Assembly (NCBI RefSeq): GCF_900094575.1
Contig: NZ_FMAE01000001.1
Coordinates: 806,001-870,000 of the forward strand
Reading direction: 5' to 3'
DNA length: 64,000 nucleotides
Source of the DNA: Bradyrhizobium yuanmingense
GTDB taxonomy: Bacteria > Pseudomonadota > Alphaproteobacteria > Rhizobiales > Xanthobacteraceae
Position numbers and translations under genes: made by a program. Shown in pieces: positions 33,935-42,701 of the stretch. Below the pieces are notes generated by a model. The model searched no databases. It had not been told where the DNA came from and saw only the letters and a list, made by a program, of their open reading frames with translations. Within the stretch, counting starts at the first letter, position 1; the number at the start of each line of letters is the position of its first letter.

Positions 33935-34777
33935 ATGAAGTTTACCGGCACCAAGGACTATGTTGCGACCGACGATCTCAAGGTCGCCGTGAATGCGTCG
34001 ATCGTGCTCGAGCGTCCGCTCCTGGTGAAGGGCGAGCCCGGCACCGGCAAGACGGTGCTGGCGGAGGAAGTGGCGAAGGCGCTGAACGCGCCGCTTCTGA
34101 CCTGGCACATCAAGTCCACCACCAAGGCGCAGCAGGGCCTCTACGAATACGACGCGGTGTCGCGCCTGCGCGACAGCCAGCTCGGCGATGCGCGCGTATC
34201 CGACATCCGGAACTACATCAAGCGCGGCAAGCTGTGGGACGCCTTCACCAGCGAGCAGCGCCCGGTGCTCCTGATCGACGAGATCGACAAGGCCGACATC
34301 GAATTCCCCAACGATCTGCTGCTCGAGCTCGACCGCATGGAATTCCATGTCTACGAGACCGGCGAGACGATCAAGGCGAAGCAGCGCCCGATCATGATGA
34401 TCACCTCCAACAACGAGAAGGAGCTGCCCGACGCGTTCCTGCGCCGCTGCTTCTTCCACTACATCAAGTTCCCCGACGCCGACACGATGGGCCGCATCAT
34501 CGACGTGCACTTCCCCGGCATCAAGAAGCGCCTGGTCGAGGAAGCGCTGCGCATCTTCTTTGAGGTGCGCGAGGTCCCGGGCCTGAAGAAGAAGCCGTCG
34601 ACCTCGGAGCTGCTCGACTGGCTCAAGCTGCTGCTCAACGAGGACATGAGCGCCGAGCAGCTGCGCGAACGCGACCCGCGCAAGCTGATTCCACCACTGC
34701 ACGGCGCGCTGCTCAAGAACGAGCAGGACGTGCATCTGTTCGAGCGGCTGGCGTTCTTGAGCCGAAGGGAAGTGTAG
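33935..34777 (+). CDS. MoxR-family AAA+ ATPase
   Basis: 280 residues. Walker A GEPGTGKTVLAEEV, Walker B VLLIDEIDKADIEFP, sensor 1 MMITSNNEKELPDAFLRRC with Arg finger. MoxR ATPases work with VWA partners in assembling or activating enzyme complexes (for example CoxL-type dehydrogenases, methanol dehydrogenase). The likely partner is the VWA gene at 32285-33460, on the other strand. Start at 33935 (MKFTGTKDYV) with aaggacg upstream. No metallo-enzyme cluster is next to it, so the client is unknown. Confidence 0.92.
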   Translation: MKFTGTKDYVATDDLKVAVNASIVLERPLLVKGEPGTGKTVLAEEVAKALNAPLLTWHIKSTTKAQQGLYEYDAVSRLRDSQLGDARVSDIRNYIKRGKLWDAFTSEQRPVLLIDEIDKADIEFPNDLLLELDRMEFHVYETGETIKAKQRPIMMITSNNEKELPDAFLRRCFFHYIKFPDADTMGRIIDVHFPGIKKRLVEEALRIFFEVREVPGLKKKPSTSELLDWLKLLLNEDMSAEQLRERDPRKLIPPLHGALLKNEQDVHLFERLAFLSRREV

Positions 34778-34806
34778 GCACGCCGTAACGCGTCGCATGG
34801 TGCCGT

Positions 34807-34894
34807 GGGGTGGGCAAAGGCGCATAGCGCCGTGCCCACCATTCCTCCGTGATGGATGCAGATCGTGGGCACGCTTCGCTTTGCCCACCCTACG
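34807..34894. repeat. Interspersed palindromic repeat, GTGGGCAAAG type (family B relative)
   Basis: ggggtgggcaaaggcgca / cttcgctttgcccaccc form the ends, with internal cgtgcccacc and cgtgggcacg. It is related in style to family B. Confidence 0.75.
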
Positions 34895-34927
34895 ATATCG
34901 AGTGTGTCGCGAGCAGCCTCCCGATCC

Positions 34928-35008
34928 CGTCATTGCGAGCGCAGCGAAGCAACCAGAATCCCTCCGCGGAAACAGTCTGGATTGCTTCGCTGCGCTCGCA
35001 ATGACGGA
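34928..35008. repeat. Interspersed palindromic repeat, family A
   Basis: Arms cgtcattgcgagcgcagcga and tcgctgcgctcgcaatgacg are exact reverse complements, with inner gaagcaaccagaatcc / agtctggattgc. Confidence 0.88.
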
Positions 35009-35079
35009 GCAAGGAGCAACGGCGTCGTTCTCCGCTGGCAATTCAATTTGCAGACACAGCTTCGCAGCCTCGCGGCTCA

Positions 35080-35600
35080 TCTCGCCCGAGCTTTGCTTCA
35101 TTCCGTCGCCCCAAAAGAAAGAGGGCGCAGGGAAGACCGGGTGCCGACGGGCACCCGCGGTCCGCTGCGCGAAAAGCACACGCAGAGAAACCGCACAGCA
35201 GCATACAGGTGTCGCCGATCACTCGGCCTTCCCTGCGCGATGGTCGGACGGCTTATGCCGTGCTCTCCCGGGAGCCGAATTCCTTCTGGCCTCCCTCGCC
35301 CCGCGAATTGACGATGCCGTCCGCCCGGTTGGGCTCGCGCGCATCTCCGCAAGAGGCTTGACCGTAGCAACGACGGCCAGGACCACACGGTTTTGCCGTA
35401 CGCAGCTCATCCGGCTTCGCCAAGAGGCTTCGCCGGACTTCAGCGCCGTTCGTCTGCACGCGGCCTCGGGCTCACAGGGACTACCCGCCCTGCCCGCACC
35501 CATCGTGCCGACGCTGCCGCGTCCACCGCAACCCGGCCCGCGTTTCGAACGACTCGCGAACCGCCCCTCTTTCGTGAGCCGGGCTGGTTCGATCTATGCC
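35080..35600. repeat. Long conserved intergenic element of about 520 bp
   Basis: It begins cgtcgccccaaaagaaagag (after tttgcttcattc) and runs through ccgggtgccgacgggcaccc and ttgaccgtagcaacgacggc to gcgtttcgaacgactcgcga. The pattern is one I recognise from many Bradyrhizobium, Rhodopseudomonas and related genomes, where its frames are often mis-annotated as short proteins. It has several local inverted pairs but no transposase, terminal repeats or start-consistent gene. Exact ends cannot be set from one copy. Confidence 0.6.
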
Positions 35601-35677
35601 GCAATTCCGAATTTCGGTAAAGCGGAATATTTTATGGAGAGGGGTTGACGGGGTGACGGGGTGTTTTGCCCGACGGG

Positions 35678-35950
35678 CTACGGGCCGTGAAGCGTCGCCG
35701 CCCACTCCAGCGCCGGCAGCACCGTGCCTACGAGCAGACCATATGAGAAGGCCTTTTGAACTGGTGTGGGCCGAGGAAACCATCCTATTCCGCCCATGAA
35801 GTACATTATGGCCCAGAGGCCGGCAAGGAGGGTCCAATCGCGCCAGCCCACGCGGAGCAGCAGACCGAGCGGAATAGCGGTGCAGAGAAAGACGATGCCG
35901 CAGATGGCAATCTGGCCAACGGATTGCCGCTCAGCGCCGGATTGGGGCAT
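35678..35950 (-). CDS. Small multi-helix membrane protein
   Basis: 90 residues. Three membrane helices: IAICGIVFLCTAIPLGLLLR, WTLLAGLWAIMYFMGGIGWF and AFSYGLLVGTVLPALEWAA. The tail ends TLHGP. Inner-membrane, unknown function. The ATG at 35950 is the only suitable start. It is bordered by the repeat region on one side and a family B repeat on the other. Confidence 0.65.
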   Translation of the reverse strand: MPQSGAERQSVGQIAICGIVFLCTAIPLGLLLRVGWRDWTLLAGLWAIMYFMGGIGWFPRPTPVQKAFSYGLLVGTVLPALEWAATLHGP

Positions 35951-35977
35951 TTGGCGTTTTGCCTATCGGTGAAGCGC

Positions 35978-36089
35978 GTAGGGCGGATTGGCCGAAGGCG
36001 TAACCGCCACGGCTCGTTTTCACATCGAAAGAAACGGTGGGTTACGCCTACGGCCGCGCTTCGCGCCGCCGCTGGCTAACCCACCCTAC
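35978..36089. repeat. Interspersed palindromic repeat, family B
   Basis: Starts gtagggcggattggccgaag and ends ggctaacccaccctac, with internal ggtgggttacgcc. It lies just after the GMC oxidoreductase stop. Confidence 0.8.
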
Positions 36090-36096
36090 GAAGATA

Positions 36097-37743
36097 TCAC
36101 GCCACCGCTGCGTCCGGAATCCTTGCGGCTTCCAGCGGCTGCTTACCGCGGATGAGGTCGGAGGCGCGGTCGGCGATCATCATCGTCGACGCATTCAAAT
36201 TCGCCGAGATCATGCGCGGCATGACGGAGGCGTCGATGACGCGGAGGCCTTCGAGGCCGTGGACGCGGAGGTGGTCGTCGACGACGGCCCAGGTGGAATC
36301 CGCCGGGCCCATGCGGCAGGTGCAGCCGGGGTGGAAGGTGGTGGTGCCGCGTTGGGTGGCGGCGGCTAGGAATTCGTCGTCGGTGTTGACGTTGGGGCCG
36401 GGGAAATCCTCGTAGGCGTAATAGGGCGAGAGCGGCGCACTCTTCAAGAGGCGCCGCGCCAGCTTCATGCCGCCGACGATGACGCGGCGGTCGAGCTCGG
36501 CGTCGAGATAATTGGTCTGGATGATCGGCGGCGCGAACGGATCGCTGGAGCGGATCCGGACATAGCCGCGGCTCTCGGGACGCTGCTGCCAGGACGCCAC
36601 GGTCATGCCGGGCTCGTCCTCGAGCTGGCCCTGCACGCCTTCTTTGTAAGAAGCCGGCGTGAAGGTGAGCTGCAGGTCGGAGCTCTCGGCGCTCTCGCCG
36701 GAATGCCAGAAGCAATAGACCATGGTCGGCGACAGCGACAGCAGGCCCTTGCGCTGGGTCGCCCATTTCAACGCCTCGATCCACAGCGAGAAGCCGCGGC
36801 GGAGCTCGTTGATGGTCTTGATGTCCTTGACGCGCGCCACCGTGCGCGGGGCGTAATGGTCCTGCAGGCCTTCGCCGACCGGTAGCGCGTGACGCACGGC
36901 AATGCCGTGCTGCTGCAATAGGTCCGGCGAACCGATACCGGAGAGCTGCAGCAGCTGCGGCGAATTATAGCTGCCGCCGGACAGGATCACCTCCTTGTTG
37001 GCGCGCACCTCGACCGGCTGGCCGCCGCGACCGCCCTTCATGTAGCGCACGCCGACCGCGCGCTTGCCCTCGAAGATGATCTCGGTCGCGTGCGCATGCG
37101 TATGCACATGCACGTTGGGCCGCTTCATCGCCGGCTTGAGGAACGCGGTCGCGCCGGAGACGCGCAGGCCGTTGTTGATGGTGCGCTGGCAGTAGGAGAC
37201 GCCTTCCTGGGTCTTGCCGTTGTAATCGGGGTTGCGGGGAATGCCGAGCGAGACCGCGCCTTCCATGAAGGCCTCGCAGAGCGGATCGCGCCAGTTCATG
37301 GTGGTGACGATGAGGCTGCCGTCGCGGCCGCGATAGGTGTCCTCGCCCTCGCCGATCCGCTTCTCCAGCCGCCGGAAGTAGGGCAGCACGTCGGCATAGC
37401 CCCAGCCGCGATTGCCCATCTGCGCCCAGGTGTCGAAATCCATGCGCTGGCCGCGATTGTAGATGTGGCCGTTGATCGAGGACGAGCCGCCGAGCGTCTT
37501 GCCGCGCGGCGCGTAGATGCTGCGCCCGCCGGTCCACGGACCGGGCTCCTGCTGGTAGGCCCAGTTGATGCTCTTCATGTGGAAGGTCTTGATGAAGCCC
37601 GCCGGCAGATGGATGTAGGGATGCCAGTCGGACGGGCCCGCCTCGAGCACGCAAACGGAGGTGTTGGGGTCCTCGCTGAGCCGACTGGTGAGCACGCAAC
37701 CGGCGGAGCCCGCGCCTACGATCACATAATCAAATCTATCCAT
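36097..37743 (-). CDS. GMC-family FAD oxidoreductase (choline-dehydrogenase-like)
   Basis: 548 residues. FAD motif FDYVIVGAGSAGCVLTSRLS with E35 (VLEAG). GMC signature 1 in GKTLGGSSSINGHIYNRGQR and signature 2 in GSYNSPQLLQLSGIG. Active site His in TTFHPGCTCRMGP and the second residue, an Asn, in SANLNASTMMIADRASD. The family oxidises alcohols such as choline, PEG or glucose. BetA proper is accompanied by betB/betI, absent here, so the substrate is open. Cytosolic or membrane-peripheral. The stop is followed by a family B repeat. Confidence 0.92.
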   Translation of the reverse strand: MDRFDYVIVGAGSAGCVLTSRLSEDPNTSVCVLEAGPSDWHPYIHLPAGFIKTFHMKSINWAYQQEPGPWTGGRSIYAPRGKTLGGSSSINGHIYNRGQRMDFDTWAQMGNRGWGYADVLPYFRRLEKRIGEGEDTYRGRDGSLIVTTMNWRDPLCEAFMEGAVSLGIPRNPDYNGKTQEGVSYCQRTINNGLRVSGATAFLKPAMKRPNVHVHTHAHATEIIFEGKRAVGVRYMKGGRGGQPVEVRANKEVILSGGSYNSPQLLQLSGIGSPDLLQQHGIAVRHALPVGEGLQDHYAPRTVARVKDIKTINELRRGFSLWIEALKWATQRKGLLSLSPTMVYCFWHSGESAESSDLQLTFTPASYKEGVQGQLEDEPGMTVASWQQRPESRGYVRIRSSDPFAPPIIQTNYLDAELDRRVIVGGMKLARRLLKSAPLSPYYAYEDFPGPNVNTDDEFLAAATQRGTTTFHPGCTCRMGPADSTWAVVDDHLRVHGLEGLRVIDASVMPRMISANLNASTMMIADRASDLIRGKQPLEAARIPDAAVA

Positions 37744-37759
37744 GGTCCCTCGGCCGCCC

Positions 37760-38353
37760 CTAGCGCGGCTTGTCGTTGAGTTGGAATTCGAGATGCGCCT
37801 GCACCGTCGGCCATTCAGCGGCGGTGATGCTGTAGACGACAGTATCGCGCAAGGTGCCGTTCGGCGCGATCTGGTGGCTGCGCAGGATACCGTCCTGCTT
37901 GGCGCCCAGGCGCTCGATGGCGCGGCGGCTCTGGTGGTTGAAGAAGTGCGTGCGGAACTCGACCGCGATGCAGTTCAGCGTCTCGAAGGCATGGCGCAGC
38001 AGCAGCAGCTTGCACTGCGTGTTGAGCGGGCCGCGCTGCGCGCTCTTGCCATACCAGGTCGAGCCGATCTCGACGCGGCGGTTGGTGGCATCGATGTTCA
38101 TGTAGGTGGTCATGCCGACGATCTTGCCGCCGGCATCGAACACGGTGAAGGGCAGCATCGAGCCCGCGGCCTGCAGGCCTAAGCGGCGGTCGATCTCCTT
38201 GCCCATGTCCTCCGGCAGCGGGATTGCGGTGTACCACAGCTTCGACAGCTCGCCGTCCTTGACCGCCTCGACCAGCCCTTCGCGATGGTCATGCGACAGC
38301 GGCTCGAGACGGGCATGCTGTCCGCGCAGGGTGATGGGATCGGGCCAGGGCAT
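37760..38353 (-). CDS. GNAT-family N-acetyltransferase (RimJ/RimL-like)
   Basis: 197 residues. The acetyl-CoA fold has FTVFDAGGKIVGMTTYMNID, VEIGSTWYGKSAQRGPLNTQ (V-loop region) and ALE-type LNCIAVEFRTHFFNHQSRRA. The late SRRAIERLGAKQDGILR matches RimJ/RimL-type transferases that acetylate protein N-termini or small amines. ATG at 38353 with aaggaacg upstream is chosen; the earlier ATG (38377) lies in a family C repeat. It is downstream of an SMP-30 gene and 16 bases before the GMC gene start, possibly co-transcribed. Confidence 0.88.
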   Translation of the reverse strand: MPWPDPITLRGQHARLEPLSHDHREGLVEAVKDGELSKLWYTAIPLPEDMGKEIDRRLGLQAAGSMLPFTVFDAGGKIVGMTTYMNIDATNRRVEIGSTWYGKSAQRGPLNTQCKLLLLRHAFETLNCIAVEFRTHFFNHQSRRAIERLGAKQDGILRSHQIAPNGTLRDTVVYSITAAEWPTVQAHLEFQLNDKPR

Positions 38354-38368
38354 TCTATCGTTCCTTAT

Positions 38369-38456
38369 GATTGTCATTCCGGGGCGGCTTGAAGAGCCGA
38401 ACCCGGAATCTCGAGATCCCGGGTTCTATGCTCCGCATAGCCCCGGGATGACAATC
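38369..38456. repeat. Interspersed palindromic repeat, family C
   Basis: Arms gattgtcattccgggg and ccccgggatgacaatc, inner gaacccggaatctcg / cgagatcccgggttc. Smaller than the other two copies. Confidence 0.85.
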
Positions 38457-38472
38457 GCGTTTTACGCGATTG

Positions 38473-39399
38473 TCACTTGTTCAGAAAATTCAACGGCAAT
38501 CCGCCGCGCGGCCAGTCCATGGCGATCAGCTCGCCCTTGCCCGACAGCGTGATATAGGCGGTCTTCAGCTCGGGGCCGCCGAAGGCGATGTTGGTGGTGA
38601 CGCGGTCGCCGGTCGGAACCTGTTCCACCAGGGTGCCGTCGGGCGCGATCACCGAGATGCAGCCGGAGACGAGCGTGGCGACACAGACATTGCCGTTCGC
38701 TTCCACCGCGAGCGAGTCGAACATCTGGTAGCCGCCAAGGCCGCAGATCGGCTGGCCGCGCTCGCCGCGATAAATCGGATCGCGCGGCTTGAGCGTGCCC
38801 GGCGCCGAGAGCTCATAGGCCCAAAGCCGCCCGGTCGGCGTCTCCGCGATGTAGACCGTATTCTCGTCCGGCGACAGGCCGATGCCGTTCGCCGGCAATA
38901 CGCCATGCACGATTTCGACGATCTCGCTCATGCCGGGCTTGAGGTAATACATGCCGCCGACATCCATCTCGCGCGCGCGCCGCTTGCCGAGGTCGGAGAA
39001 CCAGAGGCCGCCGTGCTTGTCGAAGACGAGGTCGTTCGGCCCGCGCAGATCGTGCGCGCCACATTTGGTCACGACGGTCTCGACCTTGCCGGATTGCAGA
39101 TCGACGCGCTGGATCGCGCCGCCGAGATAATCGTCCGGCTGCGGACCCGGCATGATCATCTTGCCGGCCGGAATCCAGGAGAAGCCGCCATTGTTGCAGA
39201 CGTAGATCTTGCCGTCGGGTCCGAGCGCGGCGCCATTCGGGCCGCCGGGAATCTTCGCCACGATCTCCTTGCGGCCGTCGGGATAGACGCGCGTCAGGCG
39301 CTGTCCCCGGATCTCCACCAGCACCACCGAACCGTCCGGCATCACGACCGGCCCTTCGGGAAATTCGAGGTCGGTGGCGAGAACGCGGACGCTGGACAT
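38473..39399 (-). CDS. SMP-30/gluconolactonase-type beta-propeller
   Basis: 308 residues of a six-bladed propeller. FPEGPVVMPDGSVVLVEIRG holds the first metal Glu, GPNGAALGPDGKIYVCNNGG and LRGPNDLVFDKHGGLWFSD hold Asn ligands, and ANGIGLSPDENTVYIAET the last motif. The family hydrolyses sugar lactones or related esters with a divalent metal. No signal peptide. It may act with the nearby GMC dehydrogenase (an alcohol or sugar oxidase followed by a lactonase), but this is inference from position. Confidence 0.88.
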   Translation of the reverse strand: MSSVRVLATDLEFPEGPVVMPDGSVVLVEIRGQRLTRVYPDGRKEIVAKIPGGPNGAALGPDGKIYVCNNGGFSWIPAGKMIMPGPQPDDYLGGAIQRVDLQSGKVETVVTKCGAHDLRGPNDLVFDKHGGLWFSDLGKRRAREMDVGGMYYLKPGMSEIVEIVHGVLPANGIGLSPDENTVYIAETPTGRLWAYELSAPGTLKPRDPIYRGERGQPICGLGGYQMFDSLAVEANGNVCVATLVSGCISVIAPDGTLVEQVPTGDRVTTNIAFGGPELKTAYITLSGKGELIAMDWPRGGLPLNFLNK

Positions 39400-39535
39400 T
39401 GGAGACCCTCCCGGCGGCTTGTTATGGCTTGCACGGGATGTCCGGCTCGGGCCCCCGCAGGCAAGATTTGCCTGCGGTTATGGCAAAGTCGCCGGGGCTT
39501 GCCAAGCAAGCGGGACGGTATGCCAGCGTTGCGTG

Positions 39536-40369
39536 TTACTCTCGCACCGGTATCCAGATTTCAAAGCCGCCATGGCCGGTCGCGGGATCGAATTTCTCGT
39601 CATAGCGCTCGAAGTTGGGCGCGTCCGCGGCTTTCAGGCCAGACGCCGGCAGCCATTGATTCCAGATCGTGTTGACGGTGCGCCGGATCGAGGCGACGTG
39701 ATCCTTGTGCGTGAACACCGCATAGCGCTGCTCCGGAATGCGGATGCGACCGAAGCGGCGCGGCAGGTCGGAGAAATCGGCGACCTCGACGCCGGCAATG
39801 TAATCGAAATTGCCGGCATCATCGCCGTTGCAGCAGACGCCGTAGGCGACGTGACCGACCCGCGCGGGGATGTCGGCGACCTCCTGATTGAAGCGCTGCC
39901 ACAGACCAGGGATCATGGCACCGTTGTCGCAGGAGATGCGCTCGGCGCAACCGGCGACGAGGAAGGCCTTTGCGGTCTCGAAACGCGGTGGGGCAAGATG
40001 GTCGAGCATGGTGGAATCCATGAGGATCGGCTCCTGTAGCCTGAGCTGGTTGACGCACGCTGCCGCCCTCACCGCTTCGGGCGTGGTGCCGAATTGGTCG
40101 CGGAACGCGCGGGTGAAAGCTTCGTGCGAGCCGTAATCCGCCTCCAGTGCCAGCGACAGGATGTCAGGTGCGCCCTTTGCCAGACTGCGCGCCGCCTCCG
40201 TCAGCCGCCGCGCGCGCACGTAGCGCATCACCGGCAGACCGACGGCTGCGGCAAACGCACGCACAATGTGGAACCGCGACACGCCCGAGATCGCAGCGAT
40301 CTCGTCGAGCGTCATCGGCTCGGCCAGATGGCTCTCGATATACCAGAGCGCGCGCTGGGCTGGATTCAT
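39536..40369 (-). CDS. AraC-family regulator with GyrI-like effector domain
   Basis: 277 residues. N-terminal double HTH (about 1-105): MTLDEIAAISGVSRFHIVRA and FTRAFRDQFGTTPEAVRAA. The C-terminal 150 residues resemble the GyrI/Rob small-molecule-binding fold (RFGRIRIPEQRYAVFTHKDH). This is the Rob/SoxS-like order of domains. Divergent from the enolase-superfamily gene at 40542; may control it or itself. Ligand unknown. Confidence 0.9.
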   Translation of the reverse strand: MNPAQRALWYIESHLAEPMTLDEIAAISGVSRFHIVRAFAAAVGLPVMRYVRARRLTEAARSLAKGAPDILSLALEADYGSHEAFTRAFRDQFGTTPEAVRAAACVNQLRLQEPILMDSTMLDHLAPPRFETAKAFLVAGCAERISCDNGAMIPGLWQRFNQEVADIPARVGHVAYGVCCNGDDAGNFDYIAGVEVADFSDLPRRFGRIRIPEQRYAVFTHKDHVASIRRTVNTIWNQWLPASGLKAADAPNFERYDEKFDPATGHGGFEIWIPVRE

Positions 40370-40541
40370 GGCGGTTCAGGCTCTCGTTCGAAGCGCGGTG
40401 ATGATGCGCCGATCGGCATCACTTTGCTTGATCGGCATTGCTGTCGTTTGCATGAGGATAGCCGGTCAATGGAAGCTGGCAACGCCCCGGTGTTCGTGGC
40501 TACACTCGCCGAAACCGCTCACGAGAAAGAGGAACCGGGTC

Positions 40542-41645
40542 ATGGAAATCACCGATGTGCGGGCGCACCATATCCGCATCCCCTATGATGCCGGTGTCGC
40601 GAGCTTCCGCCAGGGCGCGTCCGCCATCACCGCACTCGACATGGTCCTCGTCGAGGTCACGACCGATGCCGGGCTGACCGGCTGGGGCGATGCTTTCGCC
40701 TATGTCTGCCCGCGCACGACGCGCAGCGCCGTCGAGGAGATGATCGCACCGCAGGCCCGCGGGCTGGAGGTGCCCGATGCGGCCGGCATCCCCGCCGTGA
40801 TGGAGCAGATCCAGCGCAATTTGCATCTGTTCGGCCGCTACGGCATCACCATGTTCGCGATCTCCGGGCTCGATATCGCATTGTGGGACCTCGCCGCGAA
40901 GGTCGCGGGCGTGCCGCTGCACCGCCTGCTGGGCGAGATCAGGCGCACGGCGATCCCGGCTTACGCGAGCCTGCTCCGGATCGGCTCGCCCGACAACATC
41001 GCCGCCGAATGCAGGAAGGCGCTCGCGCTCGGCTATGGCGCGATCAAGCTGCACGAGACCACGACGCCTGCGGTGCTTGCCGCGCGCGAAGCGATCGGTC
41101 CGAGGATTCCACTGATGGTCGACATGAACTGCCCGCTGACCGGGGACCAGGCGATCGCGTTCGCGGCGACATGCCGCGACGCGCAGCCGATGTTCCTGGA
41201 AGAGCCGGTCTGGCCGCCGGAAGACTTCGCCACGCTTGCCGAGGTGCGCAGCAAGAGCGGGCTCGGAATTGCCGCCGGCGAGAATGCCTGCACCGAATAT
41301 CAATTCCGCCAGATGATGGAAGCGGGCGCGGTCAGCCACGCCCAGCCGTCAGTCATCAAGGTCGGCGGCATCACGGAATTCCTGAAGGTCGCAGGCTTGG
41401 CCGATCGGCTCGGCATCAGGATCGTGCCGCACTCGCCTTACTTTGGCCCGGGCCTGCTGGCGACGCTGCATCTGCTCGCGACGCGCGACGACGGGCTGGT
41501 CGAGATGTTCTATTTAAAGCGCGAAGCCTGCCTCTGGGGCGGCCGCGCCGATGTCGATGCAAGCGGCCATGTCGCGGTGCCGGCGGGTCCCGGGCTCGGC
41601 TACGAGCCCGATCGTGGCGTGATGGAGCGATATCGCGTCGCGTGA
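40542..41645 (+). CDS. Mandelate racemase/muconate-lactonizing enzyme family protein
   Basis: 367 residues of the enolase superfamily. Capping domain about 1-125. Barrel: GAIKLHE with the first base Lys, metal ligands Asp (LMVDMNCPLTG), Glu (MFLEEPVWPPED) and Glu (IAAGENAC), then a C-terminal His in IVPHSPYFGPG. Removes a proton alpha to a carboxylate; exact sugar-acid or dipeptide substrate cannot be read. gaaagagg precedes the ATG at 40542. Upstream frame extension to 40266 is antisense to the AraC gene and is discarded. Confidence 0.92.
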   Translation: MEITDVRAHHIRIPYDAGVASFRQGASAITALDMVLVEVTTDAGLTGWGDAFAYVCPRTTRSAVEEMIAPQARGLEVPDAAGIPAVMEQIQRNLHLFGRYGITMFAISGLDIALWDLAAKVAGVPLHRLLGEIRRTAIPAYASLLRIGSPDNIAAECRKALALGYGAIKLHETTTPAVLAAREAIGPRIPLMVDMNCPLTGDQAIAFAATCRDAQPMFLEEPVWPPEDFATLAEVRSKSGLGIAAGENACTEYQFRQMMEAGAVSHAQPSVIKVGGITEFLKVAGLADRLGIRIVPHSPYFGPGLLATLHLLATRDDGLVEMFYLKREACLWGGRADVDASGHVAVPAGPGLGYEPDRGVMERYRVA

Positions 41646-41654
41646 TCGACGCGC

Positions 41655-42011
41655 CTATTTCGCAGCATCCTTCGCCGGCGGCGCGTCCTGCTTCTTCTTC
41701 AGATCCTCAGTGGTCTTCGCCTGCGCGGCCTGGAGATCGAGAAGCGTCTTCTGCAGGCCGGCGATGGCTGTCTTCAGCGCATCGATCTGGCGATTGGCAA
41801 CATCCAGCTTTTGCTGATGGTCGAGGCTGAGCTTGGTGATCGTCTTCTGCAGGAAGTCGACATTGCTCTGGAGGCAGCTGGTGCGGCGCTCCATGGTTTT
41901 CTCGACCGTGCAGATCTCGATGCCGGGCACGTCCTGCGCGAGCACCGGCAGAGGCGCCAGCGTGGCGAGCAGCAACATTGCGAAACAAATTCCGGCGTTT
42001 CGAAGCAGCAT
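41655..42011 (-). CDS. Exported coiled-coil protein
   Basis: 118 residues. The signal peptide (MLLRNAGICFAMLLLATLAP) is cut near VLA-QD. The mature part has a Cys pair (EICTVEKTMERRTSCLQ), then a long heptad helix (FLQKTITKLSLDHQQKLDVA, then IDALKTAIAGLQKTLLDLQA) and a Lys-rich tail. Predicted to form a periplasmic coiled coil held by a disulfide. Unknown function. Convergent with the enolase-family gene. Confidence 0.75.
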   Translation of the reverse strand: MLLRNAGICFAMLLLATLAPLPVLAQDVPGIEICTVEKTMERRTSCLQSNVDFLQKTITKLSLDHQQKLDVANRQIDALKTAIAGLQKTLLDLQAAQAKTTEDLKKKQDAPPAKDAAK

Positions 42012-42194
42012 GAAAGTTCCTCGGCCAGTCGATCACATCAATGTGCGCTGTTTGCGCGCTGCAGCGTGAGGCTACCACACTCGCACCGCATTCTCGCGTT
42101 GAGCTTGGGCCCGTTCCCCTGGGACGGGGAGCAGTGAACCGCATGCGGGAGAAGTGGGCGCTCTCCGCGGCTTTGTTTAGGGGAGATTTTCGGA

Positions 42195-42419
42195 ATGGCA
42201 ACGCGCGATAGACGTTTGGCGGAATTCGACGGCGCCGGAGAACCACCGCCGGGCCTGCCACTTGAAGTGCTGTGCGAGGATCACAGCGGGACGTATCAAC
42301 TGCCGTTCGCCTGCCGCTATGTCGAAGGACGCTGGCAAAACCACGAGGCCGGGATTGCGGTGGAAGCAACCGTGATCGGCTGGCGCCTGCCGCGCCTGAA
42401 GCAGCGCGGGGCCGCCTGA
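42195..42419 (+). CDS. Small conserved protein of unknown function
   Basis: 74 residues: PPGLPLEVLCEDHSGTYQLP, FACRYVEGRWQNHEAGIAVE and ATVIGWRLPRLKQRGAA. No signal peptide. It looks like a small beta-sheet protein with two Cys. GGGAGA lies upstream. Similar short proteins are frequent in Bradyrhizobium and unassigned. Confidence 0.7.
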   Translation: MATRDRRLAEFDGAGEPPPGLPLEVLCEDHSGTYQLPFACRYVEGRWQNHEAGIAVEATVIGWRLPRLKQRGAA

Positions 42420-42672
42420 AGGCGGTGTCTGTTTCAAAATGCGACGGGGCCGCGCTGCGCTTTAACCTTCGGAACGCGGCCCGAACGAATCACGTCCGAA
42501 TCAGCCGAAGCGCCTTGTACGCACCTGTTCACGGCTAGATCTCGCTGCGGTCCGGCAGGGGCGCACAATATCTGCGCAGCCGGCCGGATCGCAGGCGCCT
42601 GTCACCGGGTCCAAAGGTTAATTGTTGCAAAGGCATAGCGCTGCGGTCCGCAGCGGACGGCCGCCGCCCTCG
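42420..42672. other. Intergenic stretch between 42195 gene and GST gene
   Basis: About 250 bases with no gene. Short inverted pairs occur (for example gcgctgcggtccgcag / gctgcggtccggcag), but no known element is recognised. Confidence 0.45.
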
Positions 42673-42701
42673 AAACAGGCAGGCCGTGCAACGCCTGCCT
42701 A
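42673..42701 (-). terminator. Rho-independent terminator of the GST gene
   Basis: On the minus strand, stem aggcaggc / gcctgcct with loop gttgcacg and trailing gttt. The stem starts at the GST stop codon. Confidence 0.65.

Larger units (their letters stand above)
34778..35677. other. 900-base gene-free region filled with repeats
   Basis: Between moxR and the small membrane gene there is no credible gene. Contents in order: a GTGGGCAAAG-type palindrome (34807-34894), a family A repeat (34928-35008), the long element at 35080-35600, and a short A+T-rich piece near 35610-35640. Open frames here are shadows of the repeats. Confidence 0.75.

Noticed and set aside
32285..35179. A 964-codon open frame on the minus strand
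   Set aside because: Only its last 391 codons encode the VWA protein. The upstream part runs antisense to moxR and glsB and through repeats, without domains or a credible start.
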